DNA of 46,754 nucleotides from Hyphomicrobiaceae bacterium (GTDB lineage Bacteria; Pseudomonadota; Alphaproteobacteria; Rhizobiales; Ancalomicrobiaceae), in the NCBI GenBank assembly GCA_016793065.1, contig JAEULV010000077.1, positions 1 through 46,754 of the forward strand. The letters are read 5' to 3'. Below, one piece after another: positions 27,091 through 36,357 of this stretch. The notes below the pieces were generated by a model. That model ran no database searches. It was not told where the DNA came from and saw nothing but the letters and a program-made list of their open reading frames with translations. Positions within the stretch are counted from its first letter, which is position 1, and each line of letters begins with the position of its first letter. The position numbers and the translations under genes were made by a program.

Positions 27091-27786
27091 TCAGGGCGAG
27101 ACGCCGACGAACCGCACGACATCCGCCTTCGACCGCATGCTGGCGACAATCTGATCCGCGTCCGATCGGGCCATCCGGTTCCGGGCAATCTCGATCCGGA
27201 ACAGCCCACCCGCCCGCGGTCCATCAATGATACGCGCGGAATGGGTTTCAAGGAAGCGGGTCATTGCATCGGCGGTGATATAGGGCTGAAATCCGACCAG
27301 CAGGTAGGTGCCATTACCCGGCAAGCCGGCCTCGTCCGGACCGGACGCCGTCGAATAGGACGACGCCCCGCCCCCGACCAGCACGCCGGTCAGCGCCGTC
27401 GCCTGCACCATCAGCACGACGGCTGCCGCGATCGCGCCGTAAGCCAGCTGGCGCGGCGACAGCGAGCCGAGAAAATCGGCGATCATCGCCACGACGCCGG
27501 CCTTGGCCCGCGCCATCAACGGCGCCTGACGCGGCCCCTCGGCGTCGATCGCCGCGAACAGCTTGTCATAGGCCTTGGTGCTGGGCGCGCCGATGTCCTC
27601 GTTGCCGGCGATCGCCGCCGCCCGGTCGTCCTCGATCAGCGCCAGGCTCAGCCGCAGGTGCGCATCGTTGGCCAAGGCGGCTTCGACACGCGCCCGCTGC
27701 GAGGGCGACAGCTTTCCGGTCGAATACCAGGGGAGAAGTTCCTCGATCTCCTGGTTCGGCATCGGCGCCTCGATCATCGTGTTCAT
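27091..27786 (-). CDS. Membrane anti-sigma factor with propeptide-like periplasmic domain
   Basis: A 231-residue protein with an anti-sigma layout. The cytoplasmic N-terminus includes EIEELLPWYSTGKLSPSQ and a helical region to about 105. One transmembrane helix lies at about 112-140 (AYGAIAAAVVLMVQATALTG). A periplasmic domain of about 74 residues (158-231) ends VRFVGVSP. Its start overlaps the sigma-factor stop (ATGA, 27783-27786), the usual coupling for such pairs. The N-terminal part resembles the opening of many ECF-linked anti-sigma proteins (ELLPWYxxGxL). The periplasmic part follows the same secondary-structure pattern as the propeptide domain of the downstream subtilase (GG-hydrophobic strand, helix, V-F-V-x-x-S-P), which may be how the signal is read. 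Confidence 0.8.
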   Translation of the reverse strand: MNTMIEAPMPNQEIEELLPWYSTGKLSPSQRARVEAALANDAHLRLSLALIEDDRAAAIAGNEDIGAPSTKAYDKLFAAIDAEGPRQAPLMARAKAGVVAMIADFLGSLSPRQLAYGAIAAAVVLMVQATALTGVLVGGGASSYSTASGPDEAGLPGNGTYLLVGFQPYITADAMTRFLETHSARIIDGPRAGGLFRIEIARNRMARSDADQIVASMRSKADVVRFVGVSP

Positions 27787-28343
27787 GGCCAACCTCTGTC
27801 CAGGCCCGCGGCCTTCATGAGTTCGCTCAGCTTCTTGCGGGCATAGAACATGCGGGTCTTGACCGTTGCCTCCGGAACCCCGGTGATCTCGGCCACTTCC
27901 TCGACGGACTTGTCGTGGTAGTAGACCAGATCGATCACCTCGCGATGATCGGGGGAGAGCTTGGCGATCAGAACCTTCAGCGCGGCACCCTTGTCGGCCT
28001 TCTGGACCGAGACCTCCGGAGTGTCGGCGTCGTCCTCGATGCTCTCGCCGTAATCCTCGTCCAGTTGGTCCTCGCGCCGCTTGCGCAGGGCCGAGAGGGC
28101 CTTGAAGCGGGCAATGGCCAGAAGCCAGGTCGAGACGGTCGAGCGCCCTTCGAATTTCGGCGCCTGCTTCCACAGATCGAGGAAAACCTCGCTGATCATG
28201 TCCTCCGCAATGGCCTCGTCGCGAACCAGCCGCAGTACGAAGCGATAGATTTTCATCTGGTGCCGTCCAAACAGCACCTGCATGGCGAGCCGGTCGCCCT
28301 GAGCGACCCGTGCGACCAGTTCCTCATCGGTAGCGGTCGACAT
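27783..28343 (-). CDS. ECF-family RNA polymerase sigma factor
   Basis: A 186-residue group 4 sigma factor. Region 2 reads RHQMKIYRFVLRLVRDEAIA then EDMISEVFLDLWKQAPKFEG and STVSTWLLAIARFKALSALR; region 4 reads LIAKLSPDHREVIDLVYYHD then SVEEVAEITGVPEATVKTRM. An acidic linker (DEDYGESIEDDADTPE) joins them. ATG 28343 has GAGG four bases upstream; the frame to 28400 has no family similarity. It is coupled to the anti-sigma gene. It is not EcfG: the partner is a membrane protein and no NepR or PhyR gene is adjacent. The target genes are unknown but probably include this cluster. Confidence 0.93.
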   Translation of the reverse strand: MSTATDEELVARVAQGDRLAMQVLFGRHQMKIYRFVLRLVRDEAIAEDMISEVFLDLWKQAPKFEGRSTVSTWLLAIARFKALSALRKRREDQLDEDYGESIEDDADTPEVSVQKADKGAALKVLIAKLSPDHREVIDLVYYHDKSVEEVAEITGVPEATVKTRMFYARKKLSELMKAAGLDRGWP

Positions 28344-28554
28344 GAAACCTCGGAGTGCCCGGCTCGCTGATTGGTCGTGGCGAGCAGCGGAATGGTTCAA
28401 AGGAAAAAGCGGCGAACTCTACAATTGGAAACATGTCATCACGGCAACGCCGCTGTCGAGGGGGGAACCGAGTCAATCGGCCGAATTTGCCGGCAACTCG
28501 CGGATCGCGCACCGGTTCTGGTGAACGATTTCCACACTCCGCCGCCGCGTCGCG

Positions 28555-29175
28555 TCAACGAGCGGTGAGTTCCTTCAGCCCCATGCGGATCAGGGTGGAA
28601 ACGTCCGCCCCCTCGCCCGCCTGCTTCATCGCCGCCGCCACGGCCGCCGCCGCCTGCAATTGCGCATAGCCGAGATTGACCAGCGCCGACACCGCGTCGG
28701 CCTGCGGCCCCGCCGCCTTGCGCTCGCTGATGTCGCCCTGCAGCCGCGCCAGCGCCGGATCGACATCGGCAAACCCCGGCGCCTTGTCCTTCAGCTCGAT
28801 GGCGATCCGCTCGGCCAGCTTCTTGCCCACCCCCGGCGCCCGCGAGATCGCCGTGATGTCCTTCAGCGCGATCGCCGCCGCCAGCTGGTTCGGCGGCAGC
28901 ACCGACAACACCCCGAGCGCCACCTTGACGCCGACGCCCTGCACCGTGCCGAGGATGCGGAACCATTCCCGGTCCGCCTCCGAGGCAAAGCCGAACAGCC
29001 GGATCTGGTCCTCGCGCACATAGGTCTCGATGAACAGCACCGCCGCCTCGCCGGCCGGCGGCAGCGCCTGCAGGGTCCGCGACGAGGCATGCACCAGATA
29101 GCCGACGCCGTGGACATCAAGGATGATGTGATCCTCGCCATAGCTGTCGATCGTGCCTTTGAGCTTGCCGATCAT
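28555..29175 (-). CDS. ruvA: Holliday junction branch migration protein RuvA
   Basis: A 206-residue RuvA that binds four-way junctions and loads RuvB. The N-terminal OB-fold starts [20 protein letters not shown] with GVGYLVHAS; two helix-hairpin-helix motifs are visible in [20 protein letters not shown] and [20 protein letters not shown]; the C-terminal RuvB-binding three-helix domain covers about 160-206 ([16 protein letters not shown]). It lies 92 bases after ruvC. The next gene downstream is an ECF sigma factor, so ruvB is not in its common place after ruvA. Confidence 0.95.
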   Translation of the reverse strand: MIGKLKGTIDSYGEDHIILDVHGVGYLVHASSRTLQALPPAGEAAVLFIETYVREDQIRLFGFASEADREWFRILGTVQGVGVKVALGVLSVLPPNQLAAAIALKDITAISRAPGVGKKLAERIAIELKDKAPGFADVDPALARLQGDISERKAAGPQADAVSALVNLGYAQLQAAAAVAAAMKQAGEGADVSTLIRMGLKELTAR

Positions 29176-29267
29176 GTCCTGGATCTCCGGCGCTGGCCTT
29201 GGTAAATCGGAATGGGAAACACCGGCCGAACCGCCGGCACACCTGCAGACGCCGCGCGCATCCGCGT

Positions 29268-29849
29268 TCAGCCGCCGCGCGACCGCACCACCCGCGCCCG
29301 CCCGAACGCCGCCGCGATCCGGGGCGCCCGCGCCTCCTCCGCCGCGTTGAGTTCGGCCAGCCGCGAGGCCGCGCCGCGATGATGGCTGTGGCAGATCGCG
29401 ATCGCCAGCGCGTCGGCGGCGTCGTCGCCGTCGAATTTCGCCGTCGGCAGCAGGATGCGCACCATGTGGCGGATCTGCTGCTTCTCGGCATGGCCGGCGC
29501 CGACCACGGTTTTCTTGATCTGGTTCGGCGCATATTCCGCCACCGGCAGCAACCGGCTCGCCGGCAGCATCAGCGCAATGCCGCGCGCCTGCCCGAGCTT
29601 CAGCGTCGCCCGCGGATTGTCGTTGACGAAGGTCTCCTCGACCGCCGCCTCGTCGGGCGAATGGTCGTCGAGCACCTTGCCAAGGCCGTTGGCCAGTTCG
29701 ACCAGCCGCTCCGGCAGCCCGCGCTTGGCATCCGACGTGACGATGCCGGCGGCGACGAAGCTGACCCGGTTGCCGGTCGCCTCGATCACGCCCCAGCCGG
29801 TTCGCTGCAGTCCCGGATCGATCCCGATGATTCGCACCGTGTGATTCAT
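29268..29849 (-). CDS. ruvC: Holliday junction resolvase RuvC
   Basis: A 193-residue RuvC endonuclease resolving Holliday junctions. Acidic catalytic residues are visible: Asp11 in [14 protein letters not shown], Glu71 in [12 protein letters not shown], and Asp143/Asp146 in [16 protein letters not shown]. The conserved [13 protein letters not shown] and [20 protein letters not shown] segments are present. ATG 29849 gives the canonical N-terminus. It precedes ruvA on the same strand and follows dprA by 84 bases. Confidence 0.96.
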   Translation of the reverse strand: MNHTVRIIGIDPGLQRTGWGVIEATGNRVSFVAAGIVTSDAKRGLPERLVELANGLGKVLDDHSPDEAAVEETFVNDNPRATLKLGQARGIALMLPASRLLPVAEYAPNQIKKTVVGAGHAEKQQIRHMVRILLPTAKFDGDDAADALAIAICHSHHRGAASRLAELNAAEEARAPRIAAAFGRARVVRSRGG

Positions 29850-29933
29850 GCCTCAAGCAGTAGCGCGCCGACGGCGCGGCGGCAAAGCCGCTTTCGCGCG
29901 TCGACCGCCGGAAGGCCGCTCGGGCAGGCCGCC

Positions 29934-31079
29934 TTACATCACCAGGCTGACCTTGCCGCCGCGATGCCGTTCCAGCCGGCCGGCCAGTTCCAGCTCCAGC
30001 AGCATCAGTTGCAGCGCCGCCGCCGATACCCCGGTGGCGCGGACGATTTCGTCGATGGCGACCGGCGTCGGCCCCAGCGCCTCGATCACCTGCAGCCGCT
30101 CATTGTCGCCCGGCTCGATCTCCAGCCCGCCAGCCCCGCGCTCAGGCTCGCCCGCCTCCATCGTCGGCGGCTCGCGCCCGACCAGCGCCGCCAGCGCCTC
30201 GATGACGTCGTTGGGATGGCAGATCAGCGTCGCGCCGTCGCGGATCAACCGGTTGGCGCCCTCCGAGCGCGGGTCGAGCGGCGAGCCCGGCACCGCCAGC
30301 ACCTCCCGGCCCTGCTCCAGCGCGAACCGCGCCGTGTGCAGCGACCCCGACCGCGCCGCCGCCTCGACCAGCACCACCGCCAGCGACAGGCCGGAGACGA
30401 TGCGGTTGCGCCGGGGAAAGTCCCGCGCCCGCGCGTCCCAGCCGAACGGCATTTCCGAGATGACCGCGCCGCCGGTGTCGATGATCCGGTCGTGCAGCCC
30501 GGCATTTTCCGGCGGATAGAGCTTGTCGAGCCCGCCGGCCAGCACCGCGATCGTGCCGGCATCGAGCGCCGCCTCGTGCGCGGCGGCGTCGATGCCGCGC
30601 GCCAGGCCCGAAACCACGACATAGCCCGCCTGCCCCGCCTCACGCGCGATCCAGCCGGCCATCTTGCGCCCGGCGATTGAGGCATTGCGCGCGCCCACCA
30701 CCGCCACCATCGGCCGCAGGAACACCCCCTCGCCGCCCCGGACCGCGATCAGCGGCGGCGGCCCTTCCAGCGCCCTGAGATGGGCCGGATAGCCCGGCTC
30801 GCCCATGGCGACGAACCGCGCGCCCAGCCCCTCGGCGACCGCCATCTCGCGCTCGGCCTCCTGCCGGGTCGGGATCCGCACCGCGCCGCGCGCACCGCCC
30901 TTGCGCGCCAGTTCCGGCAATTCCTCGAGCGCCCGCGACGCCGAGCCGTAGCGGTTGATCAGCGCGCGAAACGTCACCGGCCCGACATTCTCGCTGCGGA
31001 TCAGCCGCAGCCACGCCAGGCGCTGCTCGGGGTCCAGTCGAAAGCCGGCGCGTGCCTCTCCCCGACGTTCCTCGCTCAT
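29934..31079 (-). CDS. dprA: DNA-processing protein DprA (Smf)
   Basis: A 381-residue DprA, which loads RecA on incoming single-stranded DNA during transformation and also occurs in non-competent bacteria. A helical N-terminal domain ([20 protein letters not shown]) leads into the Rossmann-like domain with [76 protein letters not shown] and [20 protein letters not shown]. The C-terminus holds a winged-helix (DML1) domain (about 310-375). It follows plsY in the conserved pyrB-pyrC-plsY-dprA order. Confidence 0.95.
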   Translation of the reverse strand: MSEERRGEARAGFRLDPEQRLAWLRLIRSENVGPVTFRALINRYGSASRALEELPELARKGGARGAVRIPTRQEAEREMAVAEGLGARFVAMGEPGYPAHLRALEGPPPLIAVRGGEGVFLRPMVAVVGARNASIAGRKMAGWIAREAGQAGYVVVSGLARGIDAAAHEAALDAGTIAVLAGGLDKLYPPENAGLHDRIIDTGGAVISEMPFGWDARARDFPRRNRIVSGLSLAVVLVEAAARSGSLHTARFALEQGREVLAVPGSPLDPRSEGANRLIRDGATLICHPNDVIEALAALVGREPPTMEAGEPERGAGGLEIEPGDNERLQVIEALGPTPVAIDEIVRATGVSAAALQLMLLELELAGRLERHRGGKVSLVM

Positions 31080-31213
31080 GCCGCATCGCTCCCCGATCGT
31101 GTCTTGTCACGATGAGGACTACAACCTTGCGACACTTTTTGCAATCAGTGATTTTTCAACTCGCACAACGCACCCACGACGGTTCGCCGCCCGGGCTTGC
31201 CCGCCAACACCGG

Positions 31214-31831
31214 CTACTTGCCGATCCTCGGCTCGGTGCCGGCGATGAGCCGCTGCAGGTTGGCGCGATGCTTCCACCACAGCAGCGCCGACAGCACCAC
31301 CCCGACCAGCGCCAGCCGAATGTCGCCGATGCCCAGCGCCATCGCCGCCGCCACGATCAGCACCGGCACGACGGCGCTGGCGACAAAGGCCGACAGCGAC
31401 GAGATCTTGAAGGCGAACGCCACCGCCAGCCAGATCAGGCAGAAGGCCACCGCCGCCGGCCACCACAGCCCCAACAGCACGCCGATATAGGTCGCGACGC
31501 CCTTGCCGCCCTTGAACTTCAGCCAGACCGGAAACAGGTGCCCGAGGAACGCGCCAAGCCCGGCGACGATTCCCGCCTCGGCCCCGGCGAACCACCCCGC
31601 CAGCAGCACCGCGACGGTTCCCTTCAGCGCATCGAACAGCAGCGTTGCCGCCGCCAGTTTCTTGTTGCCGGTGCGCAGCACGTTGGTCGCGCCGATATTG
31701 CCCGAGCCGATCGCCCGGATATCGCCGAGCCCGGCCAGCCGCGTCAGGATCAGCCCGAACGGGATCGAGCCGAGGAGATAGCCGAACGCCAGCGCCACGA
31801 GCACCATCGGCAGCGACAAAGACCAGTTCAT
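31214..31831 (-). CDS. plsY: Glycerol-3-phosphate acyltransferase PlsY
   Basis: A 205-residue integral membrane acyltransferase that uses acyl-phosphate to acylate glycerol-3-phosphate, the first step of phospholipid synthesis. About five membrane helices are visible. Conserved motifs are [38 protein letters not shown] and [18 protein letters not shown], the three active-site loops. It sits 25 bases after the pyrC-like gene and 134 bases before dprA, consistent with one operon. Confidence 0.95.
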   Translation of the reverse strand: MNWSLSLPMVLVALAFGYLLGSIPFGLILTRLAGLGDIRAIGSGNIGATNVLRTGNKKLAAATLLFDALKGTVAVLLAGWFAGAEAGIVAGLGAFLGHLFPVWLKFKGGKGVATYIGVLLGLWWPAAVAFCLIWLAVAFAFKISSLSAFVASAVVPVLIVAAAMALGIGDIRLALVGVVLSALLWWKHRANLQRLIAGTEPRIGK

Positions 31832-31856
31832 TGCGTGCCCTCACCCATGGCCAAGC

Positions 31857-33182
31857 TCAGCCGCGACCGTAGCGGTAGACGGTGCGTCCGGCAACGAGGG
31901 TTCGCAGCACCCGCCCGGTGAAGCGCGCATCCTCGAACGGCGTGTTCTTCGAGCGCGAGGCCAGCTTCGCCCGGTCGAGCACCCACGGCTCGTCGATGTC
32001 GAGCAGCACGAGATCCGCCGACGCCCCGGCCGAAAGCGTCCCGGCATTCAGCCCGAGCCGCCGCGCCGGCGCCGTCGACAGCGCCCGGATCAGCGCCGAA
32101 AGCCCGACCTCGCCGCCATGCACCAGCCGCAGCGCCGCCGGCAGCAGCGTCTCCAGCCCCACCGCCCCGTCCGCCGCCTCGGCGAACGGATGCCGCTTCA
32201 TTTCGCTGTCCTGCGGATCGTGGCTCGAAACCACCCAGTCGATCAGCCCGTCGGCCAGCGCCTGCACCATGGCGACGCGGTCTTCCTCGCTGCGCAGCGG
32301 CGGCGACATCTTCAGGAATGACCGGTAGGTGCCGATGTCGATCTCGTTCAGCGTCAGATGCGCGATCGACACGCCGCAGCTGACGTCGAGCCCGCGCTCG
32401 CGCGCCCCGCGCATCGCCTCGACCGCGTCGGCGCAACTGATCTGCGCCGCGTGGTAGCGCCCCTTCGTCGCCGCCACCAGCCGCAGGTCGCGATCGAGCA
32501 TGATCGTCTCGGCCTCGCGCGGCACCCCGGTCAGGCCGAGACGGCTCGCCCGCTCGCCGGCATTCATCACCCCCGACGCCAGCGTCGGCTCCTCGACGTG
32601 GTTGACGATCAGCGCCTCGAAATCGCGGGCATAGATCAGCGCCCGCCGCATCAGCGCCGCGTTGGCGATCGCCGCCTTGCCGTCGGTGAAGGCAACGGCG
32701 CCGGCCTCGGACAACAGCCCGATCTCGGTCATTTCCTTGCCTTCGGCGCCCCGCGTCAGCGCCGCCATCGGCGCCACCTTCACCCGCGACGTCGCCGAGG
32801 CGCGCCGGCGCAGGAAGTCGACCAGCGCCGGATCGTCGATGACCGGATCGGTATTCGGCATCGTCACCATGGTGGTGACGCCGCCCGCCGCGGCAGCCGC
32901 GCTCGCCGTCGCCAGCGTCTCGCGGTGCTCGGCGCCTGGCTCGCCGACGAACACCCGGCCATCCACAAGCCCTGGAATGCAGACCAGCCCGGTGCCGTCG
33001 ACGATTTCTGCCGCCTCCGGATGCCCCTGATTGAGCACCTCCGGACCAGCGGCGCGGATCACTCCGTTTTCGATGATGACCGATCCGACCGCGTCGAGCC
33101 CGCGCGACGGATCGACGATGCGCGCCCGCTCGATCAGCATCGGCGGCAGGCCCGTGGCGGAGATGGCTTCGCGAATGGTCAT
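31857..33182 (-). CDS. Dihydroorotase-like protein, apparently non-catalytic (PyrC')
   Basis: A 441-residue amidohydrolase-fold protein of the dihydroorotase family, but the metal site is lost. The usual HxH motif after PGLVD reads GRVFVG (Arg76, Phe78); the second HxxH histidine is Gln247 in YHAAQISC; the catalytic TDHAPH segment reads SSHDPQ, with Ser320 in place of Asp. His195 (VNHVEE) and the GAVGLETLLPAAL region remain. Such proteins next to pyrB are known as PyrC', where they support aspartate transcarbamoylase assembly without hydrolysing dihydroorotate. GAGGG precedes ATG 33182, which follows the pyrB stop by 10 bases. A true dihydroorotase should be encoded elsewhere. Confidence 0.9.
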   Translation of the reverse strand: MTIREAISATGLPPMLIERARIVDPSRGLDAVGSVIIENGVIRAAGPEVLNQGHPEAAEIVDGTGLVCIPGLVDGRVFVGEPGAEHRETLATASAAAAAGGVTTMVTMPNTDPVIDDPALVDFLRRRASATSRVKVAPMAALTRGAEGKEMTEIGLLSEAGAVAFTDGKAAIANAALMRRALIYARDFEALIVNHVEEPTLASGVMNAGERASRLGLTGVPREAETIMLDRDLRLVAATKGRYHAAQISCADAVEAMRGARERGLDVSCGVSIAHLTLNEIDIGTYRSFLKMSPPLRSEEDRVAMVQALADGLIDWVVSSHDPQDSEMKRHPFAEAADGAVGLETLLPAALRLVHGGEVGLSALIRALSTAPARRLGLNAGTLSAGASADLVLLDIDEPWVLDRAKLASRSKNTPFEDARFTGRVLRTLVAGRTVYRYGRG

Positions 33183-33192
33183 GTCGGCGCCC

Positions 33193-34143
33193 TCACGCGT
33201 TCGGCAGATGCGCGGCAAGCGCTTCGAGCACGGCCATCCGCACGGCAACGCCCATCTCGACCTGCTCGGCGATCACCGAGCGCGGCCCGTCCGCCACCGC
33301 CGGATCGATCTCGACGCCCCGGTTCATCGGCCCCGGATGCATCACGATCGCGTCGGGCTTGGCATGGCCGAGCTTTTCCTCGTCGAGGCCGAAATAGCGG
33401 AAATACTCACGCACCGACGGTACGTAGGACCCGCTCATCCGCTCGCGCTGCAGCCGCAGCATCATCACCACGTCGGCGCCGTCGAGACCCGCCTTCATGG
33501 TGTTGAACACCTCCACCCCGAAGCGCTCGATGCCCGACGGCATCAGCGTCGACGGCCCGACCACCCTGACCCGCGCCCCGAGCGCGTTGAGCAGGATGAT
33601 GTTCGAGCGCGCCACCCGCGAATGCAGGATGTCGCCGCAGATCGCCACCGTCAGCCGCGCGATCCGCCCCTTGTGCCGCTTGATGGTGAGCGCGTCGAGC
33701 AGCGCCTGGGTCGGGTGCTCGTGCGCCCCGTCGCCGGCATTGATCACCGAACAGCCGACCTTGCGCGCCAGCAGGTGCACCGCGCCGGCGGCGTGGTGGC
33801 GCACCACCAGGATGTCCGGCCGCATGGCGTTGAGCGTCATCGCCGTATCGATCAGCGTCTCGCCCTTCTTCACCGACGACTGCGCCACCGCCATGTTCAT
33901 CACATCGGCGCCAAGCCGCTTGCCGGCGATCTCGAACGACGATTGCGTCCGCGTCGAGTTCTCGAAGAACAGGTTGATCTGGGTGCGCCCGGCCAGCGCA
34001 TCCTTGCGTTTGGCCACCTGCCGCGAGACGTCGATCGCCTCCTCGGACTTGGCAAGCAGGAACTCGATCTCGAACGGGCTGAGGCCCTCGATTCCGAGCA
34101 GATGGCGATGGGGGAAATGGGTCAGGATCGGCGCTGCGGTCAT
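33193..34143 (-). CDS. pyrB: Aspartate carbamoyltransferase catalytic subunit PyrB
   Basis: A 316-residue enzyme joining carbamoyl phosphate and aspartate, the committed step of pyrimidine synthesis. The carbamoyl-phosphate site reads [12 protein letters not shown] (Ser63-Thr64-Arg65-Thr66); other marks are [52 protein letters not shown] and [18 protein letters not shown] 34143 gives the normal start; the frame to 34266 has no family similarity. No pyrI gene is near, so a PyrB-PyrC' complex is the likely form. Confidence 0.96.
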   Translation of the reverse strand: MTAAPILTHFPHRHLLGIEGLSPFEIEFLLAKSEEAIDVSRQVAKRKDALAGRTQINLFFENSTRTQSSFEIAGKRLGADVMNMAVAQSSVKKGETLIDTAMTLNAMRPDILVVRHHAAGAVHLLARKVGCSVINAGDGAHEHPTQALLDALTIKRHKGRIARLTVAICGDILHSRVARSNIILLNALGARVRVVGPSTLMPSGIERFGVEVFNTMKAGLDGADVVMMLRLQRERMSGSYVPSVREYFRYFGLDEEKLGHAKPDAIVMHPGPMNRGVEIDPAVADGPRSVIAEQVEMGVAVRMAVLEALAAHLPNA

Positions 34144-34395
34144 CAGCCTGCGGTTTACGGCGCATCCCGCCGGGGAGCAAGAGGCGCGAGGCGACATCGA
34201 CGATATTTGCACCGGAAACCCCAAACGCCGCATCCGCGCGTCGGCCCCGGCACGCGCCTGCCCCACGAGCCTTCAGCCTGAATGCCCGGTTCAGCCCCGG
34301 TTCAGCCGGCGTTTGCCATTGTCGCCCCATCGCCGCGACGAGAATGCGTCCCAAGGTTCAGCGTCAGGACGTCGCGCGGCGGATGGGAGATACCG

Positions 34396-34890
34396 ATGAT
34401 CCGCTATGGCCGCCCCGACCGCACGGGCCGCAACCTGCTCCTCGCCATCGCCTTCGCCGTCGGCGCCATCCTCGGCATGGCCACCACGCCGTCGCGCGCC
34501 GAGGGGCTCTACATCCCGGTTCAGTCCGCCACCGGCTTCGGATCGGCCCATGAGCGGATGGGCATGCGCGATCCCGGCAAGGTGGACGCGGGCGGCCGCG
34601 ACATCGGCTTTGCCGCGCCCCAGCCCGCCCGCCTGCAAAACGCCCTGCCCCCGGACTGGCGCGGCGAACACGCCCAGCTCACCGCCTGGCAACTGCGCGA
34701 CGCCCTGCGCCGGCAGGGCTTCCATCGCATCGATTTCGCCCGCCATCGCGGCCCGGTCGTCACCGCCACCGGCATCGATTCCCAAGGCCTGCCGGTGCGT
34801 CTGAAGGTCAACGCCTTCTCCGGTCGCCTGATCGCCGTCGCCCGCCTCGACGCCCGTCCCTACGGTCACCGCGACCGTTTCCTCTACTGA
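34396..34890 (+). CDS. Small exported protein, PepSY-like
   Basis: A 164-residue protein with a signal peptide (NLLLAIAFAVGAILGMATTP, cleavage after about SRAEG). The mature part ends in a segment (LTAWQLRDALRRQGFHRIDF then VTATGIDSQGLPVRLKVNA and FSGRLIAVARL) with the helix-strand pattern of PepSY-type periplasmic domains. ATG 34396 has GGGAGA seven bases upstream. Function unknown. It lies between divergent pyrB and the exonuclease III gene, 109 bases from the latter. Confidence 0.75.
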   Translation: MIRYGRPDRTGRNLLLAIAFAVGAILGMATTPSRAEGLYIPVQSATGFGSAHERMGMRDPGKVDAGGRDIGFAAPQPARLQNALPPDWRGEHAQLTAWQLRDALRRQGFHRIDFARHRGPVVTATGIDSQGLPVRLKVNAFSGRLIAVARLDARPYGHRDRFLY

Positions 34891-34999
34891 CCCGGCGGGC
34901 TCGCCCGCGCTTTGCCAACAGTTATTGCGCCCGCCCCCGTGGCGGGCGCCCGTCGTTCAAGCTAGGCTCGCGGCCTCCATTCTCCACTTCGGGCGGAAC

Positions 35000-35782
35000 A
35001 TGAAGATCGCGACCTGGAACATCAACGGCGTCAAGGCTCGCATCGACACGCTGCTCGCCTGGCTGCGCGAGGCCTCGCCCGACATCGTCGGGCTGCAGGA
35101 GATCAAGTCCGTCGACGAGGGCTTCCCCCGGCTTGAGATCGAGGCGCTCGGCTACAACGTCGTCACCCATGGCCAGAAGGGTTTCAACGGCGTCGCCATC
35201 CTGTCGAAGCGCCCGCTCGAGGACGTCAGTCGCGGCCTGCCCGGCGATCCCGCCGACGAACAGTCGCGCTATATCGAGGCCGTGGTCTCGACCGCAGGCG
35301 GCGTCGTCCGCGTCGGCGTGCTCTATCTGCCCAACGGCAACCCGCTCGGCACCGAGAAGTTCCCCTACAAGCTCGCGTGGATGGAGCGGTTGAAGCGCCA
35401 TGCTCAGGCTCGACTCGAACTCGAGGAACCGTTCCTGCTCATCGGCGACTACAACGTCATCCCCGATCCGATCGACGCCCGCTCGCCGGCCGCCTGGGTC
35501 AACGACGCCCTGTTCCAGCCGGAGAGCCGCGCCGCCTTCCGCGCCCTGCTCGCCTGCGGCTTCACCGACGCCCTGCGCGCCAGCACCACCGCCCAGGTCT
35601 TCACCTTCTGGGACTATCAGGCCGGCTGCTGGCAACGCAACGAAGGCATCCGCATCGACCATATCCTGACCTCGCCGCAGGCGACCGACCACATCCGCGC
35701 CGTCGGCATCGACAAGCACGTCCGTGGCTGGGAAAAGCCCTCCGACCACGTGCCGGTCTTCGTCGACCTGGATCTCGACTGA
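35000..35782 (+). CDS. xth: Exodeoxyribonuclease III (AP endonuclease)
   Basis: A 260-residue exonuclease III/AP endonuclease for base-excision repair. Catalytic motifs: MKIATWNINGVKARIDTL (Asn7), DIVGLQEIKSVDEGFP (metal-binding Glu), LLIGDYNVIPDPIDAR (Asp and Asn), FTFWDYQAGCWQRNEGIRID and the C-terminal KPSDHVPVFVDLD (Asp-His). ATG 35000 fits the family N-terminus and is preceded by GGGCGGAAC. Its TGA overlaps the next ATG by one base (TGATG), so it is coupled to the GFA-family gene. Confidence 0.95.
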   Translation: MKIATWNINGVKARIDTLLAWLREASPDIVGLQEIKSVDEGFPRLEIEALGYNVVTHGQKGFNGVAILSKRPLEDVSRGLPGDPADEQSRYIEAVVSTAGGVVRVGVLYLPNGNPLGTEKFPYKLAWMERLKRHAQARLELEEPFLLIGDYNVIPDPIDARSPAAWVNDALFQPESRAAFRALLACGFTDALRASTTAQVFTFWDYQAGCWQRNEGIRIDHILTSPQATDHIRAVGIDKHVRGWEKPSDHVPVFVDLDLD

Positions 35783-36237
35783 TGCCGCCGCGCGGCTTTT
35801 CCGCCAACTGGGCCGAGACCGGCAATACCCTCGACGGCGGCTGCCTCTGCGGCGGCATCCGCTACCGCCTGCGCCGCCTGCCGACGGATGTCGCCCACTG
35901 CCATTGCGCCACCTGCCGCCGCTCCACCGGCGCGCCCTTCGTCACCTGGGCAACGCTGCCGCGCGCCGACGTCGCCCTGCTGCGAGGGACGCCGAAGGGC
36001 TATCGCTCCTCGTCCCACGCCACCCGCTGGTTCTGCCCCGACTGCGGCGCCCAGCTGTTCCTCGACGACGACGGCGAGGCGACCGTCGACATCGCCGCCG
36101 CCGGCCTCGACCAGCCCGATCGCCTCACCCCGCGCTACAACACCTACACCCACGGCCGGCTCGCCTTCGTCAACGGCTTCGACGCGAGCCTCGCCGACGA
36201 CCCCGAGGACGGCATCGGCACCGCCCCGCGCCGGTGA
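35782..36237 (+). CDS. GFA family (glutathione-dependent formaldehyde-activating-like) protein
   Basis: A 151-residue CENP-V/GFA-fold protein. Zinc ligands are visible in GGCLCGGIRYRL, AHCHCATCRRSTGAPFVTW and RWFCPDCGAQLF, the usual Cys pattern. Members bind zinc and sometimes glutathione; many have no known reaction, so formaldehyde metabolism should not be assumed despite the formate dehydrogenase elsewhere in the window. The start overlaps the xth stop by one base. Confidence 0.9.
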   Translation: MPPRGFSANWAETGNTLDGGCLCGGIRYRLRRLPTDVAHCHCATCRRSTGAPFVTWATLPRADVALLRGTPKGYRSSSHATRWFCPDCGAQLFLDDDGEATVDIAAAGLDQPDRLTPRYNTYTHGRLAFVNGFDASLADDPEDGIGTAPRR

Positions 36238-36341
36238 CGACCGGCATCAACCGGCACGCCGCCGGCGCCCGGGCCGGCGAACAGGCGGTTCAGGCGCGCT
36301 AGCGAAGATTTGTGGAAAGACCCGGCAAACGCGCGGTTTCT

Positions 36342-36357
36342 TTAACGCTGCGTTAAC
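36342..36357 (+). promoter_or_regulatory. CtrA-type binding site (TTAA-N7-TTAAC)
   Basis: TTAA at 36342-36345 and TTAAC at 36353-36357 with seven bases between match the full CtrA consensus of alphaproteobacteria. No gene start lies just downstream on either strand: the plus-strand GFA gene ends at 36237 and the next recognised gene is the minus-strand Sel1 gene ending at 36756. It may control an unrecognised transcript or be a chance match. Confidence 0.5.

Noticed and set aside
27783..28343. EcfG general stress sigma factor
   Set aside because: EcfG is normally next to nepR and phyR; here the partner is a one-helix membrane anti-sigma factor.
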